Shown here: piece after piece, positions 53,203 to 61,448 of the stretch | Numbering within the stretch: position 1 is the stretch's first letter | Layout: each line of letters starts with the position of its first letter | Translations under genes and position numbers: made by a program | The notes under the pieces: generated by a model | What the model was told of the DNA's origin: nothing | The model's database searches: none | What the model saw: the letters and a program-made list of their open reading frames with translations, nothing else | Assembly (NCBI GenBank): GCA_035512155.1 | Contig: DATKEN010000168.1 | Location: forward strand, 6,770-70,769 | Direction: 5' to 3' | Source: JABCYV01 sp035512155 | GTDB taxonomy: Bacteria; Acidobacteriota; Terriglobia; Terriglobales; Acidobacteriaceae | Length of the DNA: 64,000 bases

Positions 53203-54390
53203 CTATTTGGGTTGATTCGGCTTGGGTTTGTCTGGTGCTGCTATATCAACCTGGACTGCCGGGGCCTTGTCTGTTCTTCCTATATCAACCGACACTACGC
53301 CGAGATTGCCGTTCGCATCCAGAGATCGAATCGTTTGTGTTCGCTTCGCACCGTCTGGGCCCGGACGCACAATATCGATGGCTTCACTCGTCATATGAAG
53401 CCCACCACTTGGGTCCCCAGGATTGGGTCGTTCGACTTGCTCCTTAGTTGTTTCTCCGCCATTCGGATTCGCCCGATGAAGGGTCGTAACTCTCTGTCCT
53501 AAATGCAAGCTGCCATCTCCGGCTGAGCCGGGCACATCGGTTGTATAGCTGTCGACAGAGGTGCGCTTCTCTCCGCGGGTACCTTCCGATTCTTTGCTCA
53601 CCGTCCGCGCGATAGCCGACAATTTACCGTTGCTATCAGGCCGCAGAACCTGCTCATCCCTGCTGCGCTCTTTGCCGTCGTCCTTGATCAACCCTTCCCT
53701 GACTTCACCGACCTGCCAGCTTCCATTGCCATCGGGCAAAAGGGTTGACTTTCGAAATTCAACCGTGTGATCGTCGCTTCGCTTCTGACGCTCCTGAATC
53801 CGCATGGTCTCTGCTAAGCCACCGTTGATATCGAGAGTAAAGACTGCGGTTTTCGTGTCCTCCACGCCGGGACTTGTCTTCTTGGTTTCTTGAGTCTCTC
53901 GCTGGACGACCTGCAGGCGGCCATTCGCGTCAGGATCCGACGTGATGCGAACACTCTTCACATCGCCGCCCGGCGATGTACGTTTTTCTTCTTCGGTCAC
54001 TTGCGTCAGTACTCTGTTCCCATCGGAATCTCTGCCGAAGGTGCGCTGGGTCACACGAATTGTCGACGCATCTACTTTGACCGACTCCTTCTCAATATCC
54101 AGATAGGGCTCATAGCGCCCATCGGGCCCGATCCGCTCGACAGCTTGTTTGTCCACGTTGCGGCCGTCGGCTTCCCCGTGGGTTTCGGCGGTCCGGGTCG
54201 GATTCGTGTTCCCAGACCCCCGCTGTTCGGTCGTAGCGCTCCAAGACTTGCTGGTATCGCTTGCCTGGGAATCCGTGGTTTGTGTCCACACAAGCGTAGT
54301 TGCGAGGCAGACGCCCGTCAGGATGATTAAAACCGAGGCTGACTCACGGAGGCCACGTTTCATCAAACGTCTGCAGGGCCGCAGTTCCAT
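53203..54390 (-). CDS. Exported protein made of imperfect repeats
   Basis: 395 aa. The ATG at 54390 has AGGAGGGG 12 bases upstream; ATG 54363 is an alternative. Signal segment about residues 15-37. The body is hydrophilic and shows an imperfect repeat of roughly 35-45 residues with a D-x-N-G-x-L turn (DANGRLQVVQRE, DINGGLAETMRIQE, DGNGSWQVGEVRE, DSNGKLSAIARTV, DANGNLGVVSVD). It looks like stacked short beta hairpins. No enzyme motif. A periplasmic or surface structural or binding role is likely. Confidence 0.7.
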   Translation of the reverse strand: MELRPCRRLMKRGLRESASVLIILTGVCLATTLVWTQTTDSQASDTSKSWSATTEQRGSGNTNPTRTAETHGEADGRNVDKQAVERIGPDGRYEPYLDIEKESVKVDASTIRVTQRTFGRDSDGNRVLTQVTEEEKRTSPGGDVKSVRITSDPDANGRLQVVQRETQETKKTSPGVEDTKTAVFTLDINGGLAETMRIQERQKRSDDHTVEFRKSTLLPDGNGSWQVGEVREGLIKDDGKERSRDEQVLRPDSNGKLSAIARTVSKESEGTRGEKRTSVDSYTTDVPGSAGDGSLHLGQRVTTLHRANPNGGETTKEQVERPNPGDPSGGLHMTSEAIDIVRPGPDGAKRTQTIRSLDANGNLGVVSVDIGRTDKAPAVQVDIAAPDKPKPNQPK

Positions 54391-54478
54391 GAGGTTAATT
54401 GTCCCCTCCTAACCTACCTCTGTCCAGTTGAACATGTTCTAGGATGTAGGTGAGCGAAACGGGGATTACGGGCGAAGC

Positions 54479-55585
54479 TTATTCGTACGCCAACGCATCA
54501 ATCGGGTCCTTCTGCGCTGCTTTGAAAGCCGGATAGAGCGCTCCCGCAATGGCGCCCACAATAGCGATGACCGTCGCCCTCAGGATCCAGCCGCCAGTCA
54601 CAATCACCGGCAACGTGGGCACGCGCTGGTGAATACCGCTGCGCGCCACCAGGCTGAACAGAATTCCCACGATGATGCCACCAACCGCCAGGAGCACAGT
54701 CTCCCGCAGGATCACATTTACGATATAGAACTTCGAAGCGCCCATCGACTTCAATATCCCAATCTCGCGGGTGCGCTCCATCACTGCCGTGTACATGGCC
54801 TGGAAGATTACGATGAAGCCAATAGTCACGGAAATCCCAACGACCACGTTTATGAAGGTCCTCAATCCCGGATAGGTGCTTGGAGTCATCATCGAGAGGT
54901 ACTCACGCATGGAACGCACAACGTAGGTATTCATGCCCGGGACGTTTTTGACTTCGTTCACAACCGCGTCTGCATTGTTGGGATCGTCGAGCTTGAGATA
55001 GAAAGCCGAAGCTTTCCCCTGCGCTCCGACCAGATCCTGCAGCGTGGTGATGGGCACGAACTTACGGGCGCCCTTGCCGTGGGCCACGATGCCGGCGACC
55101 CTGAAGTTCTGATTCAGAATGTCAATAGTATCCCCGACCTTTACATGCTTTGACTGCGCAAAATAGTCGTCCACCAGCGCATCATACGGCCCCTGAAAGC
55201 GCCCGCCATGAATGTATGTAAAAGGCCCGCCCAGCGCCTCATAGCTCGGGAGGTCGATGCCGTAGATTGCCTCCAACGTTCCGGAGGTCGACACTTGCAT
55301 GAGAACAGGCGAAACTTTCTCCACGTGCGGCAGCTTGGCAAGAATATTCGCCACCTTGATCGGCGCGGGCGCTCCGGTGATCGAAACAATAGCGGAAGAG
55401 CCCGGAGGCAGCACGATGACGTCAGCACCGATTCCTGCCTGCCGTTGCCGCGAATCGCTCAGCATTCCGAGCGACAGCCCAACGATCAGCAGGATGAGGG
55501 TAACTTCCAAAGCGATGGCGACAATACTGATCACCGACCGGATCGGTCGATGCACCAGGTTCGCGACAATCATTTTGTTCATCAT
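54479..55585 (-). CDS. FtsX/MacB-type ABC transporter permease
   Basis: About 368 aa from ATG 55585; the frame is open far upstream but that part is antisense-like. One N-terminal helix (SVISIVAIALEVTLILLIVGLSLGML), a large periplasmic MacB-like domain, then three C-terminal helices with the FtsX signature (TREIGILKSMGASKFYIVNVILRETVLLAVGGIIVGILFSL). The ATPase partner is not in the window. It follows an exported lipoprotein gene (gap 58 bases), a pairing seen in lipoprotein or envelope-component export. Substrate unknown. Confidence 0.88.
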   Translation of the reverse strand: MMNKMIVANLVHRPIRSVISIVAIALEVTLILLIVGLSLGMLSDSRQRQAGIGADVIVLPPGSSAIVSITGAPAPIKVANILAKLPHVEKVSPVLMQVSTSGTLEAIYGIDLPSYEALGGPFTYIHGGRFQGPYDALVDDYFAQSKHVKVGDTIDILNQNFRVAGIVAHGKGARKFVPITTLQDLVGAQGKASAFYLKLDDPNNADAVVNEVKNVPGMNTYVVRSMREYLSMMTPSTYPGLRTFINVVVGISVTIGFIVIFQAMYTAVMERTREIGILKSMGASKFYIVNVILRETVLLAVGGIIVGILFSLVARSGIHQRVPTLPVIVTGGWILRATVIAIVGAIAGALYPAFKAAQKDPIDALAYE

Positions 55586-55643
55586 GGAATAGGAATTGGC
55601 ACTGAAGCCGTATCTCGGTAGAGAACAAAATGCTACTGCTGGT

Positions 55644-56576
55644 TTACCTTTTCCTTCCAGTCGCTGGTTGGGGAGAGGCGGCCCGCTGCGGTTGGTCCAA
55701 ATGCACCACCTGCGCTCCGGGCGGTTGCTCCAGTGCAAATTTATCGTCCGGGAGAGGCTCGTTTAGCTGCAGCTTTACGATGGTCAGCGTGATGTCGTAC
55801 TCCTCGTCCGGAAACCAGATTCCGATCTGCGATGGAAAGTCCACCCCGTTGTAATTTTTATAATCCTCATAACGTGTGTCGGTGACTAGATCTCCATTCT
55901 GATCATAGGCATATTGGCGATGGGGCAACAGGTCGGTTCGGCTGAAAATGATTTTCCGCTCCAGATACCAACCGTGCTCGCCTTTGCGAATCACATCAAG
56001 TTCGTAATCAGCTTGTTCTACCTGGTGTTTCTTGGAGTCAGTCACAATCTCAAAGCTATTTTCAACTACCGCGATTTCGTTCTGCGAATCGACCTCCCGC
56101 AGTAACAGAGCATCATAAATTTGCTGCGGCCGCAGGTTCTCCAAAGGTTGACCCGTAGTGTGGGTTTCAATGTCATTGCGTCCAATGATGAAACGGTTCT
56201 TGGGCGGAATCCAAAGTTTGAAGTAGAGTCCGTCGCTCACCATGTCGAACGCCTGATTTCGCACGATGGGCAGCAGCCCAATCATGCGAAGCATTGCTGG
56301 CTTGCGCGCCAGCACATAACCCCGAATCCCCTGATAATCGGTGACTCTCCCCTTTTTCACCCCTCCTACCGAAGCGTCGATGTCCACTGTGGCCTGCATG
56401 GAATGGACCTTAGCGGCCTGGCTATTGATATATTCGATCAGCTCCGCCTGGGTGGCGGACTTTAGCGGCGCCGTGCTCACCTGGCGCTCCACCTTGCGAG
56501 AACGGAACAAGCACCCAGTCAGCGGGAAAACAAGGGTAAGTACAGCCAGGGCCCGATAGCGGGAAAACTGTCTCAT
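55644..56576 (-). CDS. LolA-like outer-membrane or periplasmic lipoprotein
   Basis: 310 aa. Signal peptide ends in the lipobox LTGC (Cys near residue 22). The mature protein has a beta-sheet LolA/DUF4292-like fold: SMQATVDIDASVGGVKKGRVT, RGYVLARKPAMLRMIGLLPIV, GLYFKLWIPPKNRF, and VLDVIRK-type strands later. Such folds carry lipid or lipoprotein chains. With the following FtsX-type permease and the mltG gene upstream it probably belongs to an envelope-maintenance run on the minus strand. Confidence 0.82.
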   Translation of the reverse strand: MRQFSRYRALAVLTLVFPLTGCLFRSRKVERQVSTAPLKSATQAELIEYINSQAAKVHSMQATVDIDASVGGVKKGRVTDYQGIRGYVLARKPAMLRMIGLLPIVRNQAFDMVSDGLYFKLWIPPKNRFIIGRNDIETHTTGQPLENLRPQQIYDALLLREVDSQNEIAVVENSFEIVTDSKKHQVEQADYELDVIRKGEHGWYLERKIIFSRTDLLPHRQYAYDQNGDLVTDTRYEDYKNYNGVDFPSQIGIWFPDEEYDITLTIVKLQLNEPLPDDKFALEQPPGAQVVHLDQPQRAASPQPATGRKR

Positions 56577-56747
56577 CCAGATATCCAGTAAGTATACAGG
56601 TGCAGCGGTTTGCGAGGTGGTTGCGAGGGGCAGATAGCGAACACAAAGCCGTCCAAAAGAGACCGAGGTGGTCCTTGCTACGTAATCGAGGAGTGGTAGA
56701 AAACGCCCACTACTCTCAGCATGGACAAGACGTAAGCACGTTCGTCC

Positions 56748-57728
56748 CTATTTCCGCTGCATCACGTGCCGCAGAACTCCAACGTTGCGATTGTGCTCTT
56801 CCAAGCTGTGAGCAAACTTGTGATGTCCGTTGCCGTCGCTGACAAAATAATAATAATCAGTCGTCACAGGATGTAGCGCAGCCTCGAGCGATGACTTGCC
56901 GGGATTGCCGATCGGCCCGGGCGGGAGTCCGGGATGAAGGTAGGTGTTGTAGGCGGAGTGGAACTGCATATCTTGGTGGTGCAGCGCGCCACTGTACGCT
57001 CCTTGCAGCAGCTCGCCATAGATCACGCTGGGATCAGCCTGCAGTGCGATGTTCTTCGCCAGCCGGTTGTAATAAACGCTGGCCACCAAGGGGCGCTCGT
57101 CAGGCACAGCGGTCTCCTTCTCGACGATCGAAGCCACAATCACGGTCTTTTGTAAATCAGCAGGTAACCCGATCTCGTGCGCCACTTGCCGGAATTGTTT
57201 CACCATCGCCGCCGCCATCTCCTGCATATCCTGCGTTCGAGTGAATTCATAAGTATTGGGAAAGAGATAGCCCTCCAACGTCTTCGCCTCCGGAGCAAGG
57301 TCGGCAATCAAGGCAGTATCAGACATCGCCACGTTCAAGAACTCCTGGCTCGATCCTAGACCCGCGTCCTGGATCGCCTGCGCAATGTCGAAGATGGTGT
57401 AGCCCTCGGGGATCACCACTGTGTGGACATAAATATCGCCCCGCGCCAGCCGGTCATGGAGCTCGAGCGCGTTCGCACTCTTGTCGAACAGATATTCGCC
57501 GGCTTTCAGCGAACGTTTGCGGTGCAAGTAGTGCCAGAGTACAAAAGACTCGGCGTTGCGAATCACTCCCGCCGATTTCAACTCTCTGGCGATCCGCCGG
57601 GTTGAGTACCCTTGGCGTAACATGACAAACTTCTGCCCTTCGGGCGTCACCGGTGCCCACAGCGCCCACGCCAGCCATCCGCCAACTCCGAGGATGGCAA
57701 GGACTAGAAATAGGAAGAAGGTGCGCAA
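56748..57728 (-). CDS. mltG: Endolytic murein transglycosylase MltG
   Basis: 326 aa. N-terminal membrane anchor (residues 4-25) then a LysM-like subdomain and the YceG catalytic domain with IVASIVEKETAVPDERPLVASVYYNRL, catalytic Glu203. MltG cleaves nascent peptidoglycan glycan strands and so limits their length. It follows ruvX on the same strand with a 96-base gap, a pairing seen in several bacteria. Inner-membrane anchored, periplasmic active site. Confidence 0.93.
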   Translation of the reverse strand: MRTFFLFLVLAILGVGGWLAWALWAPVTPEGQKFVMLRQGYSTRRIARELKSAGVIRNAESFVLWHYLHRKRSLKAGEYLFDKSANALELHDRLARGDIYVHTVVIPEGYTIFDIAQAIQDAGLGSSQEFLNVAMSDTALIADLAPEAKTLEGYLFPNTYEFTRTQDMQEMAAAMVKQFRQVAHEIGLPADLQKTVIVASIVEKETAVPDERPLVASVYYNRLAKNIALQADPSVIYGELLQGAYSGALHHQDMQFHSAYNTYLHPGLPPGPIGNPGKSSLEAALHPVTTDYYYFVSDGNGHHKFAHSLEEHNRNVGVLRHVMQRK

Positions 57729-57824
57729 GCTTGAACAGTTTAGATGAAGGGAAGTTGTCCATCGACTGTCATTGGTCGTTGGACTCTGGAACGGGATCCG
57801 GAGCAGGTAATCGCTCCCAGCCGC

Positions 57825-58289
57825 TTAGCGCCCCAGTTCTGTCGCCCGCGTATCCATCCAGTTTTGCAGAATCAGCACCGCCGCCATCTGGTCCACAACC
57901 TCGCCTCGCCGCTTGATGGACATTTCGGAATCGCGCAGCACGCGGTTGGCCTGGGCCGAAGTCAGACGCTCATCCCAGAGGTGGACCGGCAGCTTAAATC
58001 GCTGCCGCAATTCCTCCGCGAACCGTTGCATCTTCTCAGCCTGTGTGCCCTCAACCCCGCTCATGCGCAGCGGATAGCCGACCACGATCTCGGCGACTTC
58101 ATACTCCCCGATCAGCTTCGCCAATTGGCTGAAGTCGAGACGTTTGTTCTGCCGCCGGATAGTTTGCAGCCCCTGCGCCGTGATGCCGAGCGGGTCGGAC
58201 ACAGCCAGCCCAATGGTCTTAGAGCCCACATCGAGGCCAAGAACCCGCGGGCGGCGCTCTATTTTGGCGGAGTCAGCATCGGAAGGCAC
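57825..58289 (-). CDS. ruvX: Putative pre-16S rRNA nuclease/Holliday junction resolvase YqgF
   Basis: 154 aa. RNase H-like fold: RVLGLDVGSKTIGLAVSDPLG with the first catalytic Asp, VAEIVVGYPLRMSGVEGTQAEKM, and VHLWDERLTSAQANRVL with the second acidic residue. The family processes the 5' end of pre-16S rRNA and can cleave Holliday junctions in vitro. A basic N-terminal extension of about 14 residues precedes the domain. First gene of the ruvX-mltG run. The AI-2E-family gene starts 46 bases away on the other strand. Confidence 0.93.
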   Translation of the reverse strand: MPSDADSAKIERRPRVLGLDVGSKTIGLAVSDPLGITAQGLQTIRRQNKRLDFSQLAKLIGEYEVAEIVVGYPLRMSGVEGTQAEKMQRFAEELRQRFKLPVHLWDERLTSAQANRVLRDSEMSIKRRGEVVDQMAAVLILQNWMDTRATELGR

Positions 58290-58335
58290 GTGAGAATTAT
58301 ATGTCTGCTGGAGAATTCCGGAATTGGGCTACGAT

Positions 58336-59424
58336 ATGCGCATGGCCATCGACGAGGCCCAGGAGCTACCGACTCTACCAGCGGACGTGGCCGTCTCCCC
58401 CTCCAAAGCGCAGAAGCCACACTGGGCGTTTACTGCACTCGGAGTGGCGACCATCCTCGGCATTTGCTATTGGGCGGAACTGGTGCTTGCGGTGATATTG
58501 GTGGCAGTGTTGCTTGCATTCATTTTGGCGCCACTGATGGATCTGTTAATTCGTCTCCCGCTTCCCCGAGGCCTGGCCGCGGCCATCGTTGTGCTTATGT
58601 TGGTCACTTTGGTAGCTGGCCTCGTCTACTATTCATCGAACCAAGCCATTACGTTTCTGCAGGATGTATCCAAATACACCAGCAGGGCTCGGGAAGTAGT
58701 CGAGCGCTTCCGCCAGCAAGTAGAAACACTGGATAGTTTAAATCCGGGCAGGCCGGGCAATCAGCCCGGTACTGTCCGCGCCGGTACCAACTGGACCGAA
58801 ATTCTCACTCGGGGTTTCGGGTCCTTCGGTCAGACTCTGCTGTCCGCTTCCTTCGTGCCCTTTCTGGTCTACTTTATGCTGACCTGGCAACATCATGTAC
58901 GTTCGGCTACGGTGATGCTCTTTCCGATGCAGAACCGGCATACTGCGTACGTCACCCTAGGGTTGATTTCAGCCATGATTCGTACCTTCATGGTCGGAAA
59001 CCTGTTGATCGGCTTATTTATGGCCGTGGCAAGTACGGCTATATTTGGCATTCTCCACTTTCCATTCTTCTACTTCGTTGGCTTCATTAGCGGCTTTTTG
59101 AGCCTTATTCCCTATCTGGGAGTCTTGCTGGCGATTGCCGTTCCTCTGTTCGCCGGCATCGCACATATCGACTCTGCGGATGTTGTTCTAATCATCGTCA
59201 CGGTCGTGGGACTACACGTCTTCTCGCTGAACGTGCTCTACCCGAAGTTCCTGGGTAATCGTCTGCAACTCAATCCGCTGGCCGTGAGCATGGCGCTACT
59301 CGTCTGGGGATGGTTGTGGGGCGCGATGGGTTTGGTTCTTGCCATACCCATCACCGCCGCGATGAAAATCATCTTCGATCACGTAGAGTCGCTCAAACCC
59401 TATGGCGTATGGCTGGGAGAGTAG
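58336..59424 (+). CDS. AI-2E-family transporter
   Basis: About 362 aa; ATG 58336 or 58342 and TTG 58324 are all possible. About eight membrane helices with the family pattern: paired N-terminal helices, a long soluble loop (about residues 100-155), then LISAMIRTFMVGNLLIGLFMAV, SGFLSLIPYLGVLLAIAVPLF and GNRLQLNPLAVSMALLVWGWLWG. Members export small molecules or ions (AI-2, or Na+/H+ exchange); the substrate here cannot be read. Divergent from ruvX. The heptamer array begins right after its stop. Confidence 0.9.
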   Translation: MRMAIDEAQELPTLPADVAVSPSKAQKPHWAFTALGVATILGICYWAELVLAVILVAVLLAFILAPLMDLLIRLPLPRGLAAAIVVLMLVTLVAGLVYYSSNQAITFLQDVSKYTSRAREVVERFRQQVETLDSLNPGRPGNQPGTVRAGTNWTEILTRGFGSFGQTLLSASFVPFLVYFMLTWQHHVRSATVMLFPMQNRHTAYVTLGLISAMIRTFMVGNLLIGLFMAVASTAIFGILHFPFFYFVGFISGFLSLIPYLGVLLAIAVPLFAGIAHIDSADVVLIIVTVVGLHVFSLNVLYPKFLGNRLQLNPLAVSMALLVWGWLWGAMGLVLAIPITAAMKIIFDHVESLKPYGVWLGE

Positions 59425-59430
59425 AGGCGG

Positions 59431-59493
59431 CTTCGGACTTCGGACCCTAGACCTTAGACCTCAGACCCTAGACCTCAGACGTTGGACTTCAGG
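59431..59493. repeat. Nine tandem degenerate heptamers (YYTCRGA type)
   Basis: Nine consecutive 7-base units with no spacer, each close to CCTCAGA or CTTCGGA. The array begins 6 bases after the AI-2E gene stop and overlaps the last two codons of the minus-strand four-helix-bundle gene. The same unit, as its reverse complement, makes up the array at 59982-60070. Confidence 0.85.
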
Positions 59494-59875
59494 CGGCGGT
59501 GTCTTCTAGGGTAGCGTCTGGAGTTTTGAGCGATTGGACAAGAGCGTTCAGCATGCGTCCTAAGTGCGCCGAAACGTTCAGCAACCCGTCGGCTTGCGCC
59601 GGGGCGAGGTACGCCAGCCGCTGAGCGATCAGAATCTGGGTTTCCAGTTCCAGAAGAGAACCTCGGGCGTGACAGAAAAAGTGGGCGCGATCACGGTCTG
59701 TCGAACGTCCTTTGCCCTCCGCGATGTTACTGGGAATAGACACTGCCGCCCTTCTCATCTGACTGGTGAGTCCGTAAATTTCAGTCTTGGGGAAATCGCG
59801 GGTTTGCTTGTAGGTTTCAACCACCAATTCCATCGCTTGCTGCCAAACTCTGAGATCTCTATACGAAGCGCCCAT
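59489..59875 (-). CDS. Four-helix-bundle protein (23S rRNA intervening-sequence family)
   Basis: 128 aa from ATG 59875 (GGAAGGAG 8 bases upstream); the frame is open further but without support. Typical bundle motifs: SYRDLRVWQQAMELVVETYKQT, LTSQMRRAAVSIPSNIAEGKGR and a third helix with GSLLELETQILIAQRLAYL. The family was first found inside rRNA intervening sequences and is common as single chromosomal genes; the role is unclear. Here it is bracketed by heptamer arrays in inverted orientation, and its stop lies inside the left array. This suggests the gene and its repeats could have spread together. Confidence 0.88.
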   Translation of the reverse strand: MGASYRDLRVWQQAMELVVETYKQTRDFPKTEIYGLTSQMRRAAVSIPSNIAEGKGRSTDRDRAHFFCHARGSLLELETQILIAQRLAYLAPAQADGLLNVSAHLGRMLNALVQSLKTPDATLEDTAA

Positions 59876-59981
59876 GCCGATTGCTCCTTCCACCAAGCCC
59901 ATTCTTCTTCTGTACCCAATCACTCTGCAAGTGCAACCGTCACAAGCTGCCACGAATTTGGAGACACGCTAGGGGGGTAGG

Positions 59982-60070
59982 TCTGAGATCCGAAGTCGGA
60001 AGTCCGAGGTCCGGAGTCTGAGGTCCGAGGTCTGAGGTCTGAGGTCTGAAGTCCGAGGTCCGAAGTCCGG
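59982..60070. repeat. Twelve tandem degenerate heptamers (TCYGARG type)
   Basis: Twelve full 7-base units from 59982 to 60065 plus a partial one. All are variants of TCTGAGG, TCCGAGG or TCCGAAG. The unit is the reverse complement of the array at 59431-59493. It lies between the carD stop (60073) and the start of the four-helix-bundle gene. Any open frame through it (59940-60146 on the minus strand) is repeat-derived. Confidence 0.85.
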
Positions 60071-60072
60071 TT

Positions 60073-60609
60073 TTACGCTTCAAACTCCGAGGCTTCCGGG
60101 AACCGCAGCTTGCTCTTGGATAAAGCTGCGGACAGCATTTCCTCAATCACGGCTTCGTCGCAATTCTTGGCCATGGCCAGTTCGCTGACCAGTAAATAGC
60201 GGGCCCGTTCCAGCATCTTCTTTTCGCGGAAGGAGAGGGGTTTGGTCTGAGTCAACAGGAGTAGACCTTTGAGAACAGCGGCTACTTCCAGGAGCGACCC
60301 GGTGCGCATCCGCTCCGAATTCTCCTTGAAGCGGTATTTCCAATCGGCGTTGTTATCACACTCGCCAACTGTAAGAAAATCAACGATTTTCTGAATTTCG
60401 CCGTTCTTTACCACCCGCCGTAATCCCACCGTTCCCACGTTATGAAACGGCACCATGACTTTCAGGCTACTGGCCTTGATCTTGAGCAGGTAGAACTTTT
60501 CCACACTTTCGCCGATAGTCCGGCTGCTGATCTGCTCAATAATTCCTACGCCATGATTGGGATAAACGACTTTGTCACCAATGTGGAAATTACCGTCGGC
60601 AGTGATCAT
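60073..60609 (-). CDS. carD: CarD/CdnL-type RNA polymerase-binding regulator
   Basis: 178 aa. N-terminal CarD/TRCF RNAP-interacting domain (FHIGDKVVYPNHGVGIIEQI and ILKIKASSLKVMVPFHN-type strands) and a helical C-terminal domain that contacts DNA at the promoter (YRFKENSERMRTGSLLEVAAVLKGLLLLTQTKPLSFREKKMLERAR). CarD stabilises open complexes, notably on rRNA promoters, and is essential in several bacteria. The stop is followed at once by the heptamer array. Divergent from greA, another RNA polymerase accessory gene, with a 290-base gap. Confidence 0.95.
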   Translation of the reverse strand: MITADGNFHIGDKVVYPNHGVGIIEQISSRTIGESVEKFYLLKIKASSLKVMVPFHNVGTVGLRRVVKNGEIQKIVDFLTVGECDNNADWKYRFKENSERMRTGSLLEVAAVLKGLLLLTQTKPLSFREKKMLERARYLLVSELAMAKNCDEAVIEEMLSAALSKSKLRFPEASEFEA

Positions 60610-60880
60610 GAAGGGACACCCACGAGTACAAAGCGGAAGGGAAACGACACCCTTTCATTTTATCCCAAACCGGGGCACAAAGGCAATTTGGAAGCCGCTG
60701 CTCGAGGCCTGCGGGTCGATCCTCCCGACTTTCGACCTCGTATCAAGCTGAAAGCGAATGACATAGCCCGGCTGACATTCAACGATCGGCCTGCCCTCGG
60801 GCGTATGCGCATACCAGCGACAGGAAGCCGTGTTCGGTCTGAGATCGGCGTGGGCCACAATCTGACTCCGGCGTTAGGTT

Positions 60881-60886
60881 TATAAT
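60881..60886 (+). promoter_or_regulatory. TATAAT -10 element before greA
   Basis: A perfect TATAAT ends 12 bases before the greA ATG. No convincing -35 is found 16-18 bases upstream. If used, transcription would start about 5 bases from the ATG and give a near-leaderless greA message. Confidence 0.35.
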
Positions 60887-60898
60887 TCTGTGGGCACA

Positions 60899-61378
60899 AT
60901 GACCGAGCAAATCAAGAGAAAGCTCCAGGAAGAGATCAATACCCTGGAGCGCGAGTTAAGCTACGAGCTTCCCAGGGAGCTCAAAAAAGCCGTAGCTCTG
61001 GGGGATCTCAGCGAAAACGCCGAGTATCACATGGCGAAACAGCGCCAGGAGTTTGTTAAGGCGCGGTTGCGGCAGTTGGGTCGTCGGTTAGCCGACCTAT
61101 CCCTTATCAATATGGATAATATTCCCAAAGATAAGGTTGGTCTGGGTTCCACCGTCCGCATCTTCGACAATACTAAGAATGAGGAAGTTGAGTACAAGCT
61201 GGTAACCAGCGAAGAATCGGACGTGACCGCCGGCAAAATTTCCACCAGCTCACCCATCGGCCGCGCCCTGCTCAACAAAAAGGTCGGCGACACGGCTACC
61301 GTGGTCACGCCCAACGGTAAGCGGGAAATGGAAGTTCTAAAGCTGACCACCATCCACGACCAGGCCGCGGCCGAATGA
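60899..61378 (+). CDS. greA: Transcription elongation factor GreA
   Basis: 159 aa. N-terminal coiled-coil with the acidic tip loop GDLSENAEYHMAKQ, whose Asp and Glu reach the RNA polymerase active site and stimulate cleavage of backtracked transcripts. The C-terminal FKBP-like domain follows (KVGLGSTVRIFD, ISTSSPIGRALLNKKVGD). ATG 60899 is preferred over GTG 60890. No ribosome site is visible. Followed within 70 bases by a CDP-alcohol transferase gene in the same direction. Confidence 0.95.
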   Translation: MTEQIKRKLQEEINTLERELSYELPRELKKAVALGDLSENAEYHMAKQRQEFVKARLRQLGRRLADLSLINMDNIPKDKVGLGSTVRIFDNTKNEEVEYKLVTSEESDVTAGKISTSSPIGRALLNKKVGDTATVVTPNGKREMEVLKLTTIHDQAAAE

Positions 61379-61448
61379 CCGGCCTGCCATGACCGAGCTT
61401 GATGACGGAATCAAGATGACGGGTTCAGCATGACGGAGCGAGCATGAC
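61375..61448 (+). repeat. Degenerate 13-14-base tandem repeat starting with ATGAC
   Basis: ATGAC occurs at 61375, 61389, 61402, 61416, 61430 and 61444, spaced 13 or 14 bases. The first spans the greA stop (TGA) and the last is the start codon of the next gene. The units share ATGACSG and a similar tail (for example ATGACGGAGCGAGC). It could create alternative start codons, each with a weak SD-like GGAG, or be a relic of local duplication. Confidence 0.6.

Noticed and set aside
59940..60146. 68-codon minus-strand open frame with repeated SDLGPQT-type residues
   Set aside because: The pattern comes directly from translating the heptamer array, not from selection on a protein.
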